Shown: positions 47,784 to 59,251, numbered from the stretch's first letter. The stretch is DNA of 64,000 bases from Obelidium mucronatum (GCA_025765595.1 JAIVFH010000056.1:169745-233744); one strand, 5' to 3'. Notes: a model not told the origin generated them from the sequence alone. Numbers and translations are program-made.

Positions 47784-49251
47784 ATGCCATTCACTCAACG
47801 AGGAGCTCCCCGACGGCCACGAGGCAACAACAGCGGAGTCTCAGAAAAGAGGGCCGAAACCAACCGCAAGTCCCAACAGGCTTTCCGGGAGAGAAGGAGG
47901 GAGTTGATTGCAAATCTAGAGACTCGGGTTGGCCAACTGCAGGAAGAGAAGGTGCACTCGCGGACCATAATGGCGCAGCTCCAGCAGCAGTTGCTGGTGC
48001 TGGAGTGTGAAAATGCCGTGTTGAAGCAGGCGGCACATACTGGTCAATACATGGAGACAAACAGTGCCGGTGTGGGGATATCCTCGTTGTCTTCGCCTTA
48101 CTCTGATTTATCGAGTCTCTCTATGATGGGGCTACTGCCAGCAGCTTGTGGGGTTGATGAAATGCGTGTGACCAACAATGCCGGATCTTTGTATCGAGTG
48201 GCGACTCCAGTTTTGAATTCATCAACTTCCGTCCTTTCTCCAACCATATCGAATTGGAACGCAATAAGCAACCCGTCTGATTCTATTGCGGATAAATATG
48301 CAAACCTCGTTGTTACTTTTCTGGAATCGATAAAATCCCAGTTGCGTGAGAGTATTCCATCTCTTCAATCCTGTGAAGCCTTGGACAAGTTCGCAGATTT
48401 ATTCCAGGTACCTACTTTTAGTTTGTTAAATCCATTACCTTCAGATCCCTGACTTAAATTCTCTATACAATTACATTTCAATTGAAATAATTAAGCGGCA
48501 AGCCTTGGAATCCGATTTCGAAGCAACCAAATTGAACATCATCAAGATCAGCAACTTGTGGTTTGTCATTCTGGATCATATTGCGATTCCAGATCGGCCT
48601 CGTGCGATAGAGATTCTGCGGATCGCCTTAGAGTTGAAGTATAATCATGTTGTAAGTTCTCCTGCCTAATATTCATTTTCTCAAGTTTAAGTAACTCTTT
48701 TTTTTCAATTTTAAGGAACATTTAAAGAGGCAACTGGAGCTGGAGGGGGGAGACGCTGTTGTTGAAGCCAAAGCAGCAACGAAAAATTTCTCCGAAGGTG
48801 CAAACGTGTTTCGGGTGGGTGTATCTCATATTCCGTCGCTTCAAACGCCTGAAGCCGCGGCGATTGTGGAAGAATTGTGTGACGGATTCCTGGTAAAAAC
48901 AACACGAAGGAAACTCACGATAAAAGCCTAACCCTCACTCTTTAGATCTTACGAGATCAAACAGATGCTAGCAAAAAAAGAGAACTGATTATGCGTTTGA
49001 TGCTGCTTCAGAGTCGGTTAAATTCCATGTGTCAAACTGATGAAGATCGAAATCATGTAAATTGCCCTGATTCAAGCGAAACGAAAATATTAATTGCGAT
49101 GCCTTGACAGCTGGCTTTGGTGATTGACATAGGACGCGAGCGCAACAAAGAAGAAGTGGTTGGTGCTATTTATTGTGCTGTATTGAGCTCACAACTCGTT
49201 TTTTCTTTCAAAATTTAGAACCAAATGTTCAGTTCTCTTTCTGTAAGCTGA
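47784..49251 (+). CDS. bZIP transcription factor, array 2, gene 5
   Basis: Protein of 382 residues, exons 47784-48407, 48496-48651, 48716-48892, 48946-49056, 49111-49158, 49219-49251. Basic region at about residues 20-39 (EKRAETNRKSQQAFRERRRE); here the Ala of NxxAQ is Ser. Zipper to about 85. The helical region shows IPDRPRAIEILRIALEL, VFRVGVSHIPSLQTPEAAA and RLNSMCQTDEDRN; it ends with LALVIDIGRERNKEEV and NQMFSSLSVS. Exon lengths 111 and 48 nt are identical to those of genes 2 and 3 of this array, which supports the splice model. Confidence 0.85.
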
Positions 49252-49314
49252 TGTGATATTCAGCACATGTACAATACACTTGCAGTTATTATTTTTTATC
49301 AATAAATTCGTAAG

Positions 49315-50370
49315 ATGAAGAAGTGGTTAACAAACCTGCAACGAACAGCTCAGACAGCGGCACCATCAACAACCATCCAGCCAACCAATCCAACTGCTTC
49401 GAAGCTCGTACCTCGACCGTTTGCATCGACTCCAACCAGTCCATCCATTCAACATGTTTACGTCCTACCAACAATCAACAACAAGCTTGTGTTCCACCCG
49501 CGACTTCCCGTTCCAGCGAATGCTCTTGAAAGATCATTGGCTGTCTCTGGATACGTGGTCCGAAAGTGGCGATTTGCAGTGTGGGATGAGGTTGCTTCCA
49601 ATTGGCATCATTATCTTGGACCTAGTGTCAACATCAACCATTCGAAGCAAACATCGATTTCGTCAGTGAAGCAGTGGCTGTATGAAAAAGGAAATTCGTG
49701 GGGAACGAGGAAGGCGGATGCAGAGTATTTCTTCAAAGGGATACCATTGCGAACAGACCATGTATGTATGACCAATTAAACGATTGATATTTATGTTCAG
49801 TGATAATTAACTTATGTAATCTCATTCTTTTTTATTTGTTTGTTCGTACAGATTGAGTTTATTTACCCGTCTTGTGTCTCCCTTCGACAAGTGAAAGCTC
49901 AGTTGAATGAGTACCTACTCACTCGTGAAAAATCGAAAAGGGCCATGTTCCTTTGGTCTGTTGTTGTTTTCCCGCCAGCCTTATTCCTGTCCAAGTTTGT
50001 GTTACCGATAATGAATGTTGCCTTTTGCTACCTTGCGTTCCGCGTGGTTTCGGCGTGGAGAGCAGTGACTGTGGGCGCGCGTGTACAAAATATTGTGGAT
50101 TTGGGACGGGTGAGTTTCACCGAGAGTCAGCAGTTTCAAAAGCGGATCAAGGAAGTTGTGGCTTCTGTTGAAAACGATTTGGCGAATAATAGTCTTGTGG
50201 AGGGGGGAGGAGTCGGAGGTGCTCCGCTAGTATGGAAGTGGGACGGGAAGGGTGATTTGCATGATTTGGTTTTGGAGCGGTTGGAGAAGGAGTATGGGAT
50301 GTATGAATGGGTTAGAACGTATAGGCGAACGCGAATGGTTCACTTTATTCATGATAGAAAAATTGAATAA
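49315..50370 (+). CDS. mitochondrial K+-H+ exchange-related protein (KHE1-like)
   Basis: Model of 321 residues, exons 49315-49761 and 49852-50370. It resembles the fungal Mit_KHE1 family, which is needed for K+/H+ exchange across the mitochondrial inner membrane. The evidence is the pattern rather than a single motif: an N-terminal Ser/Thr/Pro-rich leader, KWRFAVWDEVASNWHHY, SVKQWLYEKGNSWGTRKADA, FFKGIPLRTD, IEFIYPSCVSLRQVKAQL, and one hydrophobic block (FLWSVVVFPPALFLSKFVLP) followed by FRVVSAWRAV. It lies just downstream of the second bZIP array and shows no sign of being part of it. Confidence 0.72.
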
Positions 50371-50546
50371 AATACACCGCCAACACCGCAGCTGCTGCCG
50401 TCGGCGGCACGCGGCGCACGTTGATGACGTGACTGCGGCGGCTGCAAACTGAAGCACAGTGGCCTAGTTTGACTCATGTATTCAAAATAAAATAAAGCAT
50501 CGCCCGCATCCAGAATTCGCACATCCAGAATGATGTTCACACGTTT

Positions 50547-50794
50547 ATGCCACTTTTGGATGGCAATTGCGCCGTTCCTGTTGTTGTTGGTGGCTATCCG
50601 GCAACGGTGGAAGCCATCAAGACCCTCCCAAGTAATATTGTGTTATCCACCTCCCTTTTTCTTAAAACCTTTAAAAAACAGGCAGACCCTTGACTGATCT
50701 TCTTAAAGCCTATAGCCTCCCAGTTGGAGGTTCGATTGCTGTTCGTCGTAAAACTCTTAGGGCCTTTTTGGGTCTTGGTTCAAGATTTTCGTGA
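50547..50794 (+). CDS. possible small two-exon gene, unknown
   Basis: Two segments (50547-50631 and 50682-50794) join across a good GT-AG intron to give 65 residues: VPVVVGGYPATVEAIKTLP then RPLTDLLKAYSLPVGG and VRRKTLRAFLGLG, ending in TGA. Composition looks like protein, but I do not recognise it, and the upstream sequence has a competing frame (MMFTRLCHFWMAIAPFLLLL). It could be a fragment of a larger lost gene. Confidence 0.35.
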
Positions 50795-50901
50795 GTTGGG
50801 AAACTGATATGGAAAAAGAATAAATTGTATAGCTTCTATCAGACTATCATAACGTGTTTTCTTTCATATTTTGGATTGGAGTATTTTAAATCTTTATAAT
50901 C

Positions 50902-51539
50902 ATGTGGACTTTGGCGGTCTTCCTGGCTCAAACAGTTGCAATTTGGATTCAACCACCTCCACCAAAAGGCGTAGTTGTGTCACAGCTTTTAATTCATCCA
51001 ATCAAGTCATGTAAGGGAATCAGTGTATCGAAGGCCGCCTTTGGAAAGTTTGGCTTTGAGTTTGACCGGTTGTGGATGTTGGTTGATGCAAAGGACCATT
51101 CAGTCTTTGTAACGCAGCGGGAGCACCCCTCGCTGGCGCTCATCACACCAGTGCTCAATAGCAAAGGAGCTCGATACTCTGACGGTGGTGATATGGTTGT
51201 GTCTGCACCAGGCAAGAAGGACCTTGTCCTTAAATTCAGAAGGTAACGTGATCCTACGGTAACCTGTTTCAGTCAATCACATACTGTTGATTTAGTTCAC
51301 TATCCAATATGAAGAAAGTCGACACAAACGTATGGGATACTCCAGTTGTTGGACTCGATGAAGGAGATGAAGCCGCTGCTTGGTTCACTGACTACCTCGG
51401 ATTCCCAGTCCGCCTCTTGATCAAATGCAAAGAAACAATCCGTCCTCTGGCGGAAAGAAATACCCCACCAGGTCTGGAATATCCTGCTCAGGTATATTCC
51501 GTAAAAACAGGACTTGTGGGAGACAAAACTAACTTAGCC

Positions 51540-51576
<37 letters not shown>

Positions 51577-52045
51577 CTCGCAGACAGCGTTTGCGGATGG
51601 TTATCCCTTTTTAATTGCCACGACTCCTTCGCTTGCGGTTGTTAACGCGCGGTTACCCTCCACAACAAGCCCTCGAACCATGAACCACTTTCGGCCCAAT
51701 ATTGTTCTTTCCACTGTGAAAGCACCAACATCACGTCTTGAACCATTTGCTGAAGATTCTTGGAAATCCATTCGAATCGGGTCGGAAGTGCTCCATATTG
51801 TGTCCCATTGTACACGTTGTCAAATGCCTGGGAATGACATTGAAAAAGGTTCACCAAGCGATCCTGCCGTCACAAGAACGCTTATGAAATTCAGAAGAGT
51901 GGACGCGGGATACATATATGAGCCTTGCTTCGGGATGAATGCAGTGAGCCAAAAAGAGAATGGGTTTATATCTGTAGGTGATTCCGTGGAGGTTTTGGAG
52001 GATGGCGTTCAACATGACGGAAAAATCGGGGTTTGGAGAGTTTGA
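50902..52045 (+). CDS. MOSC-domain protein, mARC-like molybdenum-cofactor protein
   Basis: Probable Moco-binding reductase of N-hydroxylated compounds, anchored in the outer mitochondrial membrane. Model of 332 residues, exons 50902-51242, 51296-51491, 51584-52045. An N-terminal anchor (MWTLAVFLAQTVAIWI) precedes the MOSC N-terminal beta-barrel (LLIHPIKSCKGISV, FDRLWMLVD). The MOSC core shows TAFADGYPFLIATT, RPNIVLSTV, W-KSIRIGSEVLHIVSHC and GFISVGDSVEVL. In mARC proteins a Cys in the C-terminal part binds Mo; here the candidate is in CTRCQMPGND, with two Cys to choose from. The second intron contains a pure 35-C tract. Confidence 0.87.
51541..51575. repeat. 35-base pure C tract in an intron
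   Basis: An uninterrupted run of 35 C on the plus strand (G on the minus strand), 8 nt before the intron 3' splice site of the MOSC gene. It takes the place of a normal polypyrimidine tract. G-quadruplex or i-motif formation is possible, and the length may be unstable. Confidence 0.95.
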
Positions 52046-52116
52046 TATGTTTGCGAGTGCCTTTTTGAGGTTCTGGCTTTAAGGCGTTATGCCGAAATTG
52101 TCGTATGACTCATTAA

Positions 52117-55100
52117 ATGAATGCAAACAACTCGTTGGACACAAAACGCGAAGAGAGGCTTCTGATCTCGCTTTGCTCGATGGGATTTCCAGCCTCTGAA
52201 AGTCGCGTGGCTTTAAAGAGTGTGAGAAACGCGTCTGAGAAATCCGATGATGCTCTGCTTGATGCAGCTGTCGCCACCCTCTTGAGGAAAGAAGCCGAAG
52301 ACTTTGACGAGGGAGACTACGGCCAGTATGGCTTCGAACAAGGTGGGTGCTTTGGTTTTTTTTACCCTGAATGACCTGATGCTACAAATGCCCAATGTCC
52401 AGACGTGTTTGCACCAGAGGCCATCGAGAGTCCAAAACCCGAACCAACAACTCTACGCATTGACTCGCTGCTTACGAAGCTCACTCTTCAAATGGATAAA
52501 ACTGTGAAGAACATCAAGCAGCTTATCCCACCTGCATCGTCCCAAAATGGATCAAAACTACAGACAGAGCCACAGCAGAAACACCCAGTAGCAGATCTAT
52601 TCACTATTGGATCATCCGGGTCTGTTGATTCACTGCCAGCGGTTCCGTCTCGCCATCAGTCAATCATGAAAACAAAGAAGGCAAATATGTCCCCAAAGCG
52701 AGTACGTTTTGATTTGCCAACAGAGCCTGGTGCCTCTTATAGCCACTTGCCGTTTTCAGACAGTCGGCTGATATCCCCTCCTCCCAGCAGTTTATCCTCA
52801 GAGACGTCTTTAAAGTCTATGCCTATATCAGATGTATACATGTCACCCGCCAGCGAATCATTAGAGGTTTCTGGCTTAATCCTCCCCGAAATTGCTTTAC
52901 CGCGGTTGCCAAAAAAGGAGATATCAGAGTCACATTCCGCTGAAGAAGTATGCCAACAACCGAATTCAAACTCTGCCTCATCTTCAAGTTCACAACAACG
53001 AAAGCACTCCGAACCAACCCCTCCTTCTGCACCCGCTAATACCAACTTGGCAGCAATCCCGTACAATCTGCATGAGATATACTCCTATTACCAATCCCGG
53101 TGTGTTGTTCATGGAGAAATGCCACTAGAACCACTTGTCCATCAAATTGAAGCGGCAATAACTCTCAATGCAGTATCGGATCATCTCACAACTTTGGATC
53201 TTACGGGCGTACTCATCAACGACAAGAATGTATGGTCTTTGAAAGACCTTCTAGGGGAGCAGTTTGGGCTGCGACAACTCTGTCTTGTTGAATGCGGGCT
53301 CCAAGATGGAATCGTTAAAGAACTTTGCGGGGCATTAGAAACAAGTCAAAGTTTATCGTGGATTAGTTTTTGTGGGAATCGAAAAGTGAGAAGGGAGGGG
53401 GTGAAATGCATTAGCCGACTTGTTCGAAAACTGAGGAGGCGTTTGCGGTACCTGGATTTAAGTGGGATGTATATTGATGAACAAGGGTTTACCATGTTGG
53501 CTAAAAGTGTTTCGTATTCCGGGGAAGATGATTTGGGACCGCACTGTTTGGAGATATTAAAGTTGGATGGTTGTCGATTGAGAAACTCTGAGCTGAATGC
53601 TTTGGGTATGTTCTCCGCTCCTCCCTCCTCTATTATTAATTTATATTCTGGAACCCGTTTTGTTAGCAATGGGACTCGCTCAATCCAATATCACATACTT
53701 GAACCTACGAAACAATAATATTCCATTTGATTGTGCGCCCGCTTTGGCAAATCTGTTGAATCTTTGTGACTATGGCTCAAAGTCCCTTCAATATTTGGAT
53801 TTAAGAGGAAACAACTTGCGACACTCGTTGGGAACCCTGACGCGGGCATTGATGGGAAACACGTCTTTAATTTCTCTTAATCTAAAAGACAACCGATTGG
53901 AATCAGCAAGTATTGACGAGCTTGCGGATATGCTTGCTGTGAATCGGTGCCTCAAACATATCAATTTGAGTGGAAATAACTTGGGCAGAGACGGTCCGCG
54001 AAGCTCAAGTGCATTGAAGAGATTATTTGGGTTGAAAGGGAGTGTGTTGCAGGAACTTGAGGTGGCTGATGCGAATTTGGGAACTGATTGTATTGTTGCG
54101 ATAGTCGAAGTTTTATCAGCTGCTATTCACGACCAGATGTCTCTGCGGCGACTGGATTTAAAGAATAATCCGATGGGTAGTAGGGGAGCTGTTGCGTTAT
54201 TGGATCTCGTTCGGACAGCCAAGTATCTGATCAATGTCACTGTTTTTCCTGTTTACGACTCCAAAGGTGGGTTGTTAGGAGATCCAGACGTGGCAGTTTT
54301 GTGTTCTCGGATTGCGGATAAATGTTCCTACAACAGGGACATGATGGTTGCGAAGCGAGAAAAGCGGGCTTCTGTTGTTGATTTAGATGAAGTAATCCCG
54401 CTTGATCCAAATGAAGAGGATGGACTCCATTGTCATGCCAACGCGAAACATCAAGGCCAATTTTCAGATCTGGAAGAACTGCATTCCAAGGAAGATTTGC
54501 GCTCGCAAGAAATCATAAATAGTGCAGAAAATCAGCAAAATGTATTTTCTAAGCAGCTATCCGCTGAATCAATGGAATTTGAAGAGCCGGGTCAAAGCTT
54601 TATCACGGAAAACAGAGATAAATTCTCTCTTCTCAAATTTCAGCATGAAATTTTGGAAGCGGAGGAACGATGCATTATTCTCGAAGAAATGATGAACCAC
54701 GTACAAATTTGCGTTGCTGGAGGGAGCACTGAAGGTTTGGCTGTGGACGGCGATGTGATGCAGGTATTTTGATATCCAGGTAACCCTGAACGGTTCTGAA
54801 AATTATTTTCAGGAGTTGTACAATGCCACTAAAAGGTTTAAACCCACTCTGGAACGCGCGATCAGAGAAGGATCAATCGAAGAAGAAGAGACTCTGTGTG
54901 CGGCATTGGGACTGAATGATCGCCTTGAAGAATCGCTTACAATCTATGATTACGTAACAAGTGCCCTCGCGAAACACGAGGACTTGGGCGATACCACCGT
55001 TGTGAGGAAAAACAGTGGATCCAATCGGCACATGGATAGCTTGAAGGCAAAACGTCAGGCTGAAAGTGGTGCGACTGAAAGCCAGCGGAACCAACAGTCT

Positions 55101-55762
55101 AGCGCATCTGGTCCACACAACAAGCTTGATAGAAGCGTAACGAATACTTCAAAAAGCTCATCGCCTGGCGATTCACTCACAAAATCTGAAAAGTTTGTCA
55201 TTCAGGCTGCAGTGGGGAAAGACACAAGGGCTATACCCGCATCTCTTGTCTCAGCTGAAAGAGTCATAAATGACGTCATGCTACTAAGCGACGATGACTT
55301 GGGTGCCGCGCAGCTGCGGATGAAGTTTGTTACAGGCAGTTGTCAGCAGCCACCAGCCATGATATCAACGGAAAGCTCAAGTCGACTGTCTAGTCCTGTG
55401 AATACGTTGCAAAGGCGCAAGGATAGTGTAAACACGGTTGTTGACTCTGACGAATTCCCCGTTATCCCCGCAGCACAGTTGCTCTATGTTGGACACGCGT
55501 CCGAAAGTGGGTCCTCCTTGAAATCCGACATGAAAACAGCATTACCGCCGCCGAAAAAGATCAAAAAGAGTTTTTCAGTGTCATCTTTTGATGATGTAGC
55601 TGTCGGGCAAGAAGTGACAACTACAAAAACCTATATGGATGACTCGTTTTTGGCTGAACTAGACTCTCAGGTACGGTTATTATTTACTGATTTTTATTTG
55701 GGTTAACTTTGGATTAGATGAAGGAAATCGATGAATTTTTAAGCAGCGCAAGTTTGAAATAG
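52117..55762 (+). CDS. UBA-LRR-GAT protein with PP1-docking motif (PPP1R37-like)
   Basis: Protein of 1142 residues, exons 52117-52342, 52403-53605, 53667-54763, 54813-55670, 55718-55762. Residues about 13-60 look like a UBA domain (RLLISLCSMGFPASESRVAL). A disordered part carries SPKRVRFDLPT, a classic RVxF protein phosphatase 1 docking motif (RVRF). Then ribonuclease-inhibitor-type leucine-rich repeats: LTTLDLTGVLINDKNVWSL, LRYLDLSGMYID, LNLRNNNIPFDCAPALANLL, LQYLDLRGNNL, LKHINLSGNNLG, LRRLDLKNNPMGSRGAVALL. RVxF followed by such repeats is the layout of PPP1R37. Near the C terminus, LLKFQHEILEAEERCIILEE ... LYNATKRFKPTLER ... LGLNDRLEESLTIYDYV resembles a GAT domain, as in TOM1/GGA sorting adaptors. 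It ends in a Ser-rich tail and a helix (MKEIDEFLSS). A link between PP1 control and ubiquitin-linked sorting is inferred. Confidence 0.78.
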
Positions 55763-55804
55763 CATATTAAATAAAAACGCGCCAATATGGCGCTCTCAAA
55801 CTTC

Positions 55805-56894
55805 TTACGAATCCGCTTCTTGAAGTGTTGTGGTTGATCCAGAGTACTTTGCGTCTTGTAGATAGGCCTGTTTTTCCTTCACTCGTTCAACTTGCGACGC
55901 TCGGCGATCTCGAGCGAGATCTATTTTAAGTTCTAGCTCTTTACGCTCTTGTCTGGCTGTGGATTTGCGAATGGCGTCTTGTATTTGAGCATGGGCACGA
56001 GTTTCTAACCAAAAAAGAACCACAAAGTCAGTCAATTGGCGATTGCAGTTAAATCCGTACTTTCAACTTCATAAACGCTTTTTCTTGCCACTTCTCGTTT
56101 CTGCTCGATCTTACTGTTTCTTATTTGTATAGCTTTCTGTTCCTTTGCTGTAAGGTTGGCAAGTTTCGAAGTTGAGTTTCTCAGGGAATCTTGAATCGAT
56201 ACACGCGATAACGCCGCTTGAAATGTATTTTTAGTGTTAAACGAGTTTTTCTGATCGGCGACCCGTCATGCGGTTATGGTACCTGATACATCTGACAAAC
56301 TGGCGCGAGCTTTGTTTCTCTTCTCCTCTAACTTTTTGCTTCTCAGTGCTGCGGCTTTCTTATCTTTTTCATCTAGTCGCTCGATGTGGGAGCATGAGCT
56401 GCGGCGAGCGTCATTGATCGAAGCTCGAGCAAGGATTGCTGAGATGGGCAATGAGCTAGGTAATAAGAAAGAAACGAAGGATTGTAACCATCAACATCGT
56501 CCAAAGTGGCACGAGCCTTTTCTCTCTTCTCCGCAAGCTTCTCCTGCCGTTTCTTTTCGGCTTTTTCGCTCTTTTCATGTAATGATTCCAAGGAAACGGC
56601 TGAGTTGCGAATGGTTCCAGCGCGTGAAAGGACAACTGCATTGCGTTATTTTAGAAATGCCACCATGCGTAACACTAATATATAAATACTGCCTCTACCG
56701 TCGAAATCTTCCAAACTGGCAGCTGCTCGTTCTTTGCGTTCTTGGATCATCTCGCTCTTTGATTTCAGAGCTTGAGCTTCCCTCGTAAGTTTTTCCTTTA
56801 GAGATGACATTGCGCGGTCTTCCTTCTCGGACGCGATTTTCTCTCTGCGGGCGGCTGCTGCCTCTAAGCGAGACGCTGTTGAGGAAGAGTCCAT
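55805..56894 (-). CDS. charged helical repeat protein, stathmin-like features (gene E)
   Basis: Protein of 284 residues, exons 56894-56699, 56635-56489, 56438-56283, 56216-56061, 56004-55805. Every intron falls after the first base of a codon, and each exon encodes one ~50-residue helical unit that ends in a similar patch: KERAAASLEDFD, KREKARATLDDVD, KRNKARASLSDVS, KREVARKSVYEVE. The first unit starts SRLEAAAARREKIASEKEDR, which recalls the RxEAAxxRRxxxE pattern of stathmin tubulin-binding repeats. The last unit is RAHAQIQDAIRKSTARQE. The neighbour at 57015 has the first and last unit only. Stathmin homology is a hypothesis from pattern, not established; a generic coiled coil is the alternative. 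Confidence 0.72.
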
Positions 56895-57014
56895 TTTTTC
56901 AAGATAGTATTCTGGAAGGGGCTTTTTATTCTTTGCTACAAAACTTAATAATAAAGAACTGATAAGGGAATTGAGTATTGAGTGCATAATTAAGAGAGAG
57001 ATAGAGGAAACGGT

Positions 57015-57469
57015 TCACTCGTCGTCGGCGACCACAATAGTTTCGCTCGACAGCGCGTGTTTGGAACCCTGAAGATGGGCCTGCTTTTCCTTGATGAGAT
57101 CAATGTTTGCAGCCTTGCGGTCCAGTGCCAAGGCAGTTTGGAGCTCATGTTCCTGGAGCTCCTGGAGAGTAGCCGACTCGCGAATGGCATCCTGAACCTG
57201 GAAGCGCGTTCGAGCAGCTGATGGACACAATTGGGTAAGAATAGAACCAGAACAGCGACGCGTCTCAGACACTCACCTTCCACGTCCTCAAGACTCGCGT
57301 GCGCCTTTGCTCTCTTTTCCTCAATCCACTCTTTCTTGAGTTCCTGCGCCTTTTCGTCCTTCGCGTTCCATTCCTTCAGTTCAGCGCTGAGGACTGCCGC
57401 GTGTTCTTCATCGAGGCTGCGGCGACGGTCGGCGGCGGCTTCGATTCTGTCGTTGATTTGGCTGTCCAT
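57015..57469 (-). CDS. charged helical protein, two-unit paralogue of gene E (gene F)
   Basis: Protein of 131 residues, exons 57469-57277 and 57217-57015. Unit one (NDRIEAAADRRRSLDEEHAA, ending EKRAKAHASLEDVE) and unit two (FQVQDAIRESATLQELQEHE ... DRKAANIDLIKEKQAHLQ) match the first and last units of gene E, with the same intron phase. Gene E therefore looks like an expanded version, or gene F a contracted one. Length and charge are close to those of stathmins. The two lie head-to-tail 120 bp apart on the same strand. Confidence 0.75.
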
Positions 57470-57589
57470 GTTTGGTTTTCTGTAGTTTTTGTTTGCTTGA
57501 AGTAATTCGGGCGGGTCGTTGAGTTTGTCCCTGGGTGAGTCATTGGCAGTCAGAGTCTTATATAATCTTATTCTTTGAAACAGACGCAT

Positions 57590-58243
57590 TTATGCCACAT
57601 ATCTGTCTTCCATCAACATTCTTTTGGAAAGTGAAGACTCGGAAGGCCTCCCGCATTGGCTCGGTTTGGCTCCAGACTTCAGAGGCAATCAGACTTCACC
57701 CATGAAATCGAATGGTTCTTCTTTTGTGTTCAATACTGTAGACGGAATTGTAGATCCATTGGTTGTTGAAGAGATACATCATTGGTGATCATCCCTCAAA
57801 AAGTATTCAGAAGTGTCAAGAACAACGTTATTATCACTCACGTTTTGAATCACGAGTCTCTTCAATGTTTATTCTTAGGAGGCCTTATTCCTCGAAATCT
57901 GATTGGCTCCCACTCTTGACGCAATCTGATTGGCTCACAATTTCACAAACTGATGTATCCTCTCCAACCCAACTCCTCTTTGAAACCACATCACATGTTT
58001 TATAAACATTAACAATTGAAATAAAATGATTCCAGCAACAGTGGACTGTTCAGAATTGATGTGTAGGGCTATCGCTTAGAGAAAACAAATCAACTCAAAC
58101 CACACTCATGCTATCTTACCATAACGTACAACAATCTTGACGCCAAGCTTTTCAAGTCTTCCTTAGACGCCCTGCACTTGATTTCAATGGTCGTCCCTCT
58201 ATTTGCTTCTTCCTTCCTATGAATCCATGTGCATCTCCTGCTC
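57590..58243. other. gene-poor spacer at the start of the subtelomere
   Basis: No gene recognised. Only short frames occur, none with family features. This is the last unique stretch before the subtelomeric repeat. Confidence 0.5.
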
Positions 58244-59047
58244 GTCTATCAGATTCAAATCATATATAATTTGGCTTCTAGGGCTTCTAGGGCTTCTAGG
58301 GTTAGGGTTTTTTGACCTGAAGAACCAACAGCACGCTCCTGTGGAACCAAAGCTGTGAAGAGTCATGGCAACTAGATCTGTATTTGTCTCTCTAGGTTTG
58401 ATAACATGCCATCAAGTAAAGACACTCACTCATATATTCTTGACTTTGAGGAGAGCTTGATATCTGTATTCAGTTCATCTCAACAAAAGAGATATCTTAG
58501 GGGCGCGGTGATTGCCCAACTTTTTCTCCAAAATGGCAAGCTCTTTTACCAGGGACTAGGTTTTGGTGGAAGATCAGTTCCAGGAACAGAATTGACGTTT
58601 CTCTATAAACTAATGTAGCCACTCTGGTGAAAAGGCAATAAAAAACTGTCTGGACAGCTCCATTCAAATATACGCAGACAAGAGCACAAAAAATACGGCA
58701 GGGTATGTCTTTCCAATAAGAATCTTCTGATATCATGGCAAAGGCAACTACTGGTGACAATTCGAAAAATACTTTACAGACCTTCAAGTTGATGGAACAG
58801 TTCTTGACCAAGGAGTGGCAGGTATTAGAGGAATGGATTTTCCTTGATCTCTTTGGTCTCTTTATATTTGGCATTTGTAACACCCCCCTGTACATTTGAC
58901 TTCTCAGGATTTGCCAACAAAGGGCGCTTAAATAAAGTAAAAGATCCTGTTTACGGGTTCCGAAATGAAGGATTGAAGGTTTCTCTCAAACCATGAATGT
59001 CCCTGAAACAATCATTGTCTGGTCTTATTGCCAAAGGTTGATCATTG
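58244..59047. repeat. subtelomeric repeat, internal copy
   Basis: Near-identical to 63105-63905. It begins at GTCTATCAGATTCAAATC and contains a short telomere-like stretch: three GGCTTCTA-type units then GGGTTAGGGTT. The other copy has two such units and one more GGGTTA, a net 3-nt difference; the rest matches base for base as far as I can follow. Both copies contain a 70-codon plus-strand frame and an overlapping 132-codon minus-strand frame; I do not treat either as a gene. The match stops at 59047, exactly where the other copy runs into telomere repeats. Confidence 0.9.
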
Positions 59048-59251
59048 GAGAACCCTGCTACCAGATCCTCACATGACTCAAGGCTGTTGCAAGTGAGAAA
59101 GTAGACTTGTTGCTGGCTCCTCAGCACCCTGAAACAGAAACATGGTCCTTATTCAGACACTTGAACAGGTCAAAACTCTAGTTCCAGTGCCTTTCAGATC
59201 AAGTGTGCTGATTTGCTGCCAGGTAGCACAAGAGCTGTTTGATGACCAGGT

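Noticed and set aside
58406..58618. 70-codon plus-strand frame, also at 63264-63476
   Set aside because: Conserved only as part of the near-identical repeat, so identity gives no evidence of coding selection.
58497..58895. 132-codon minus-strand frame, also at 63355-63753
   Set aside because: Present twice only because the repeat is duplicated. No family features, and it overlaps another frame on the opposite strand.
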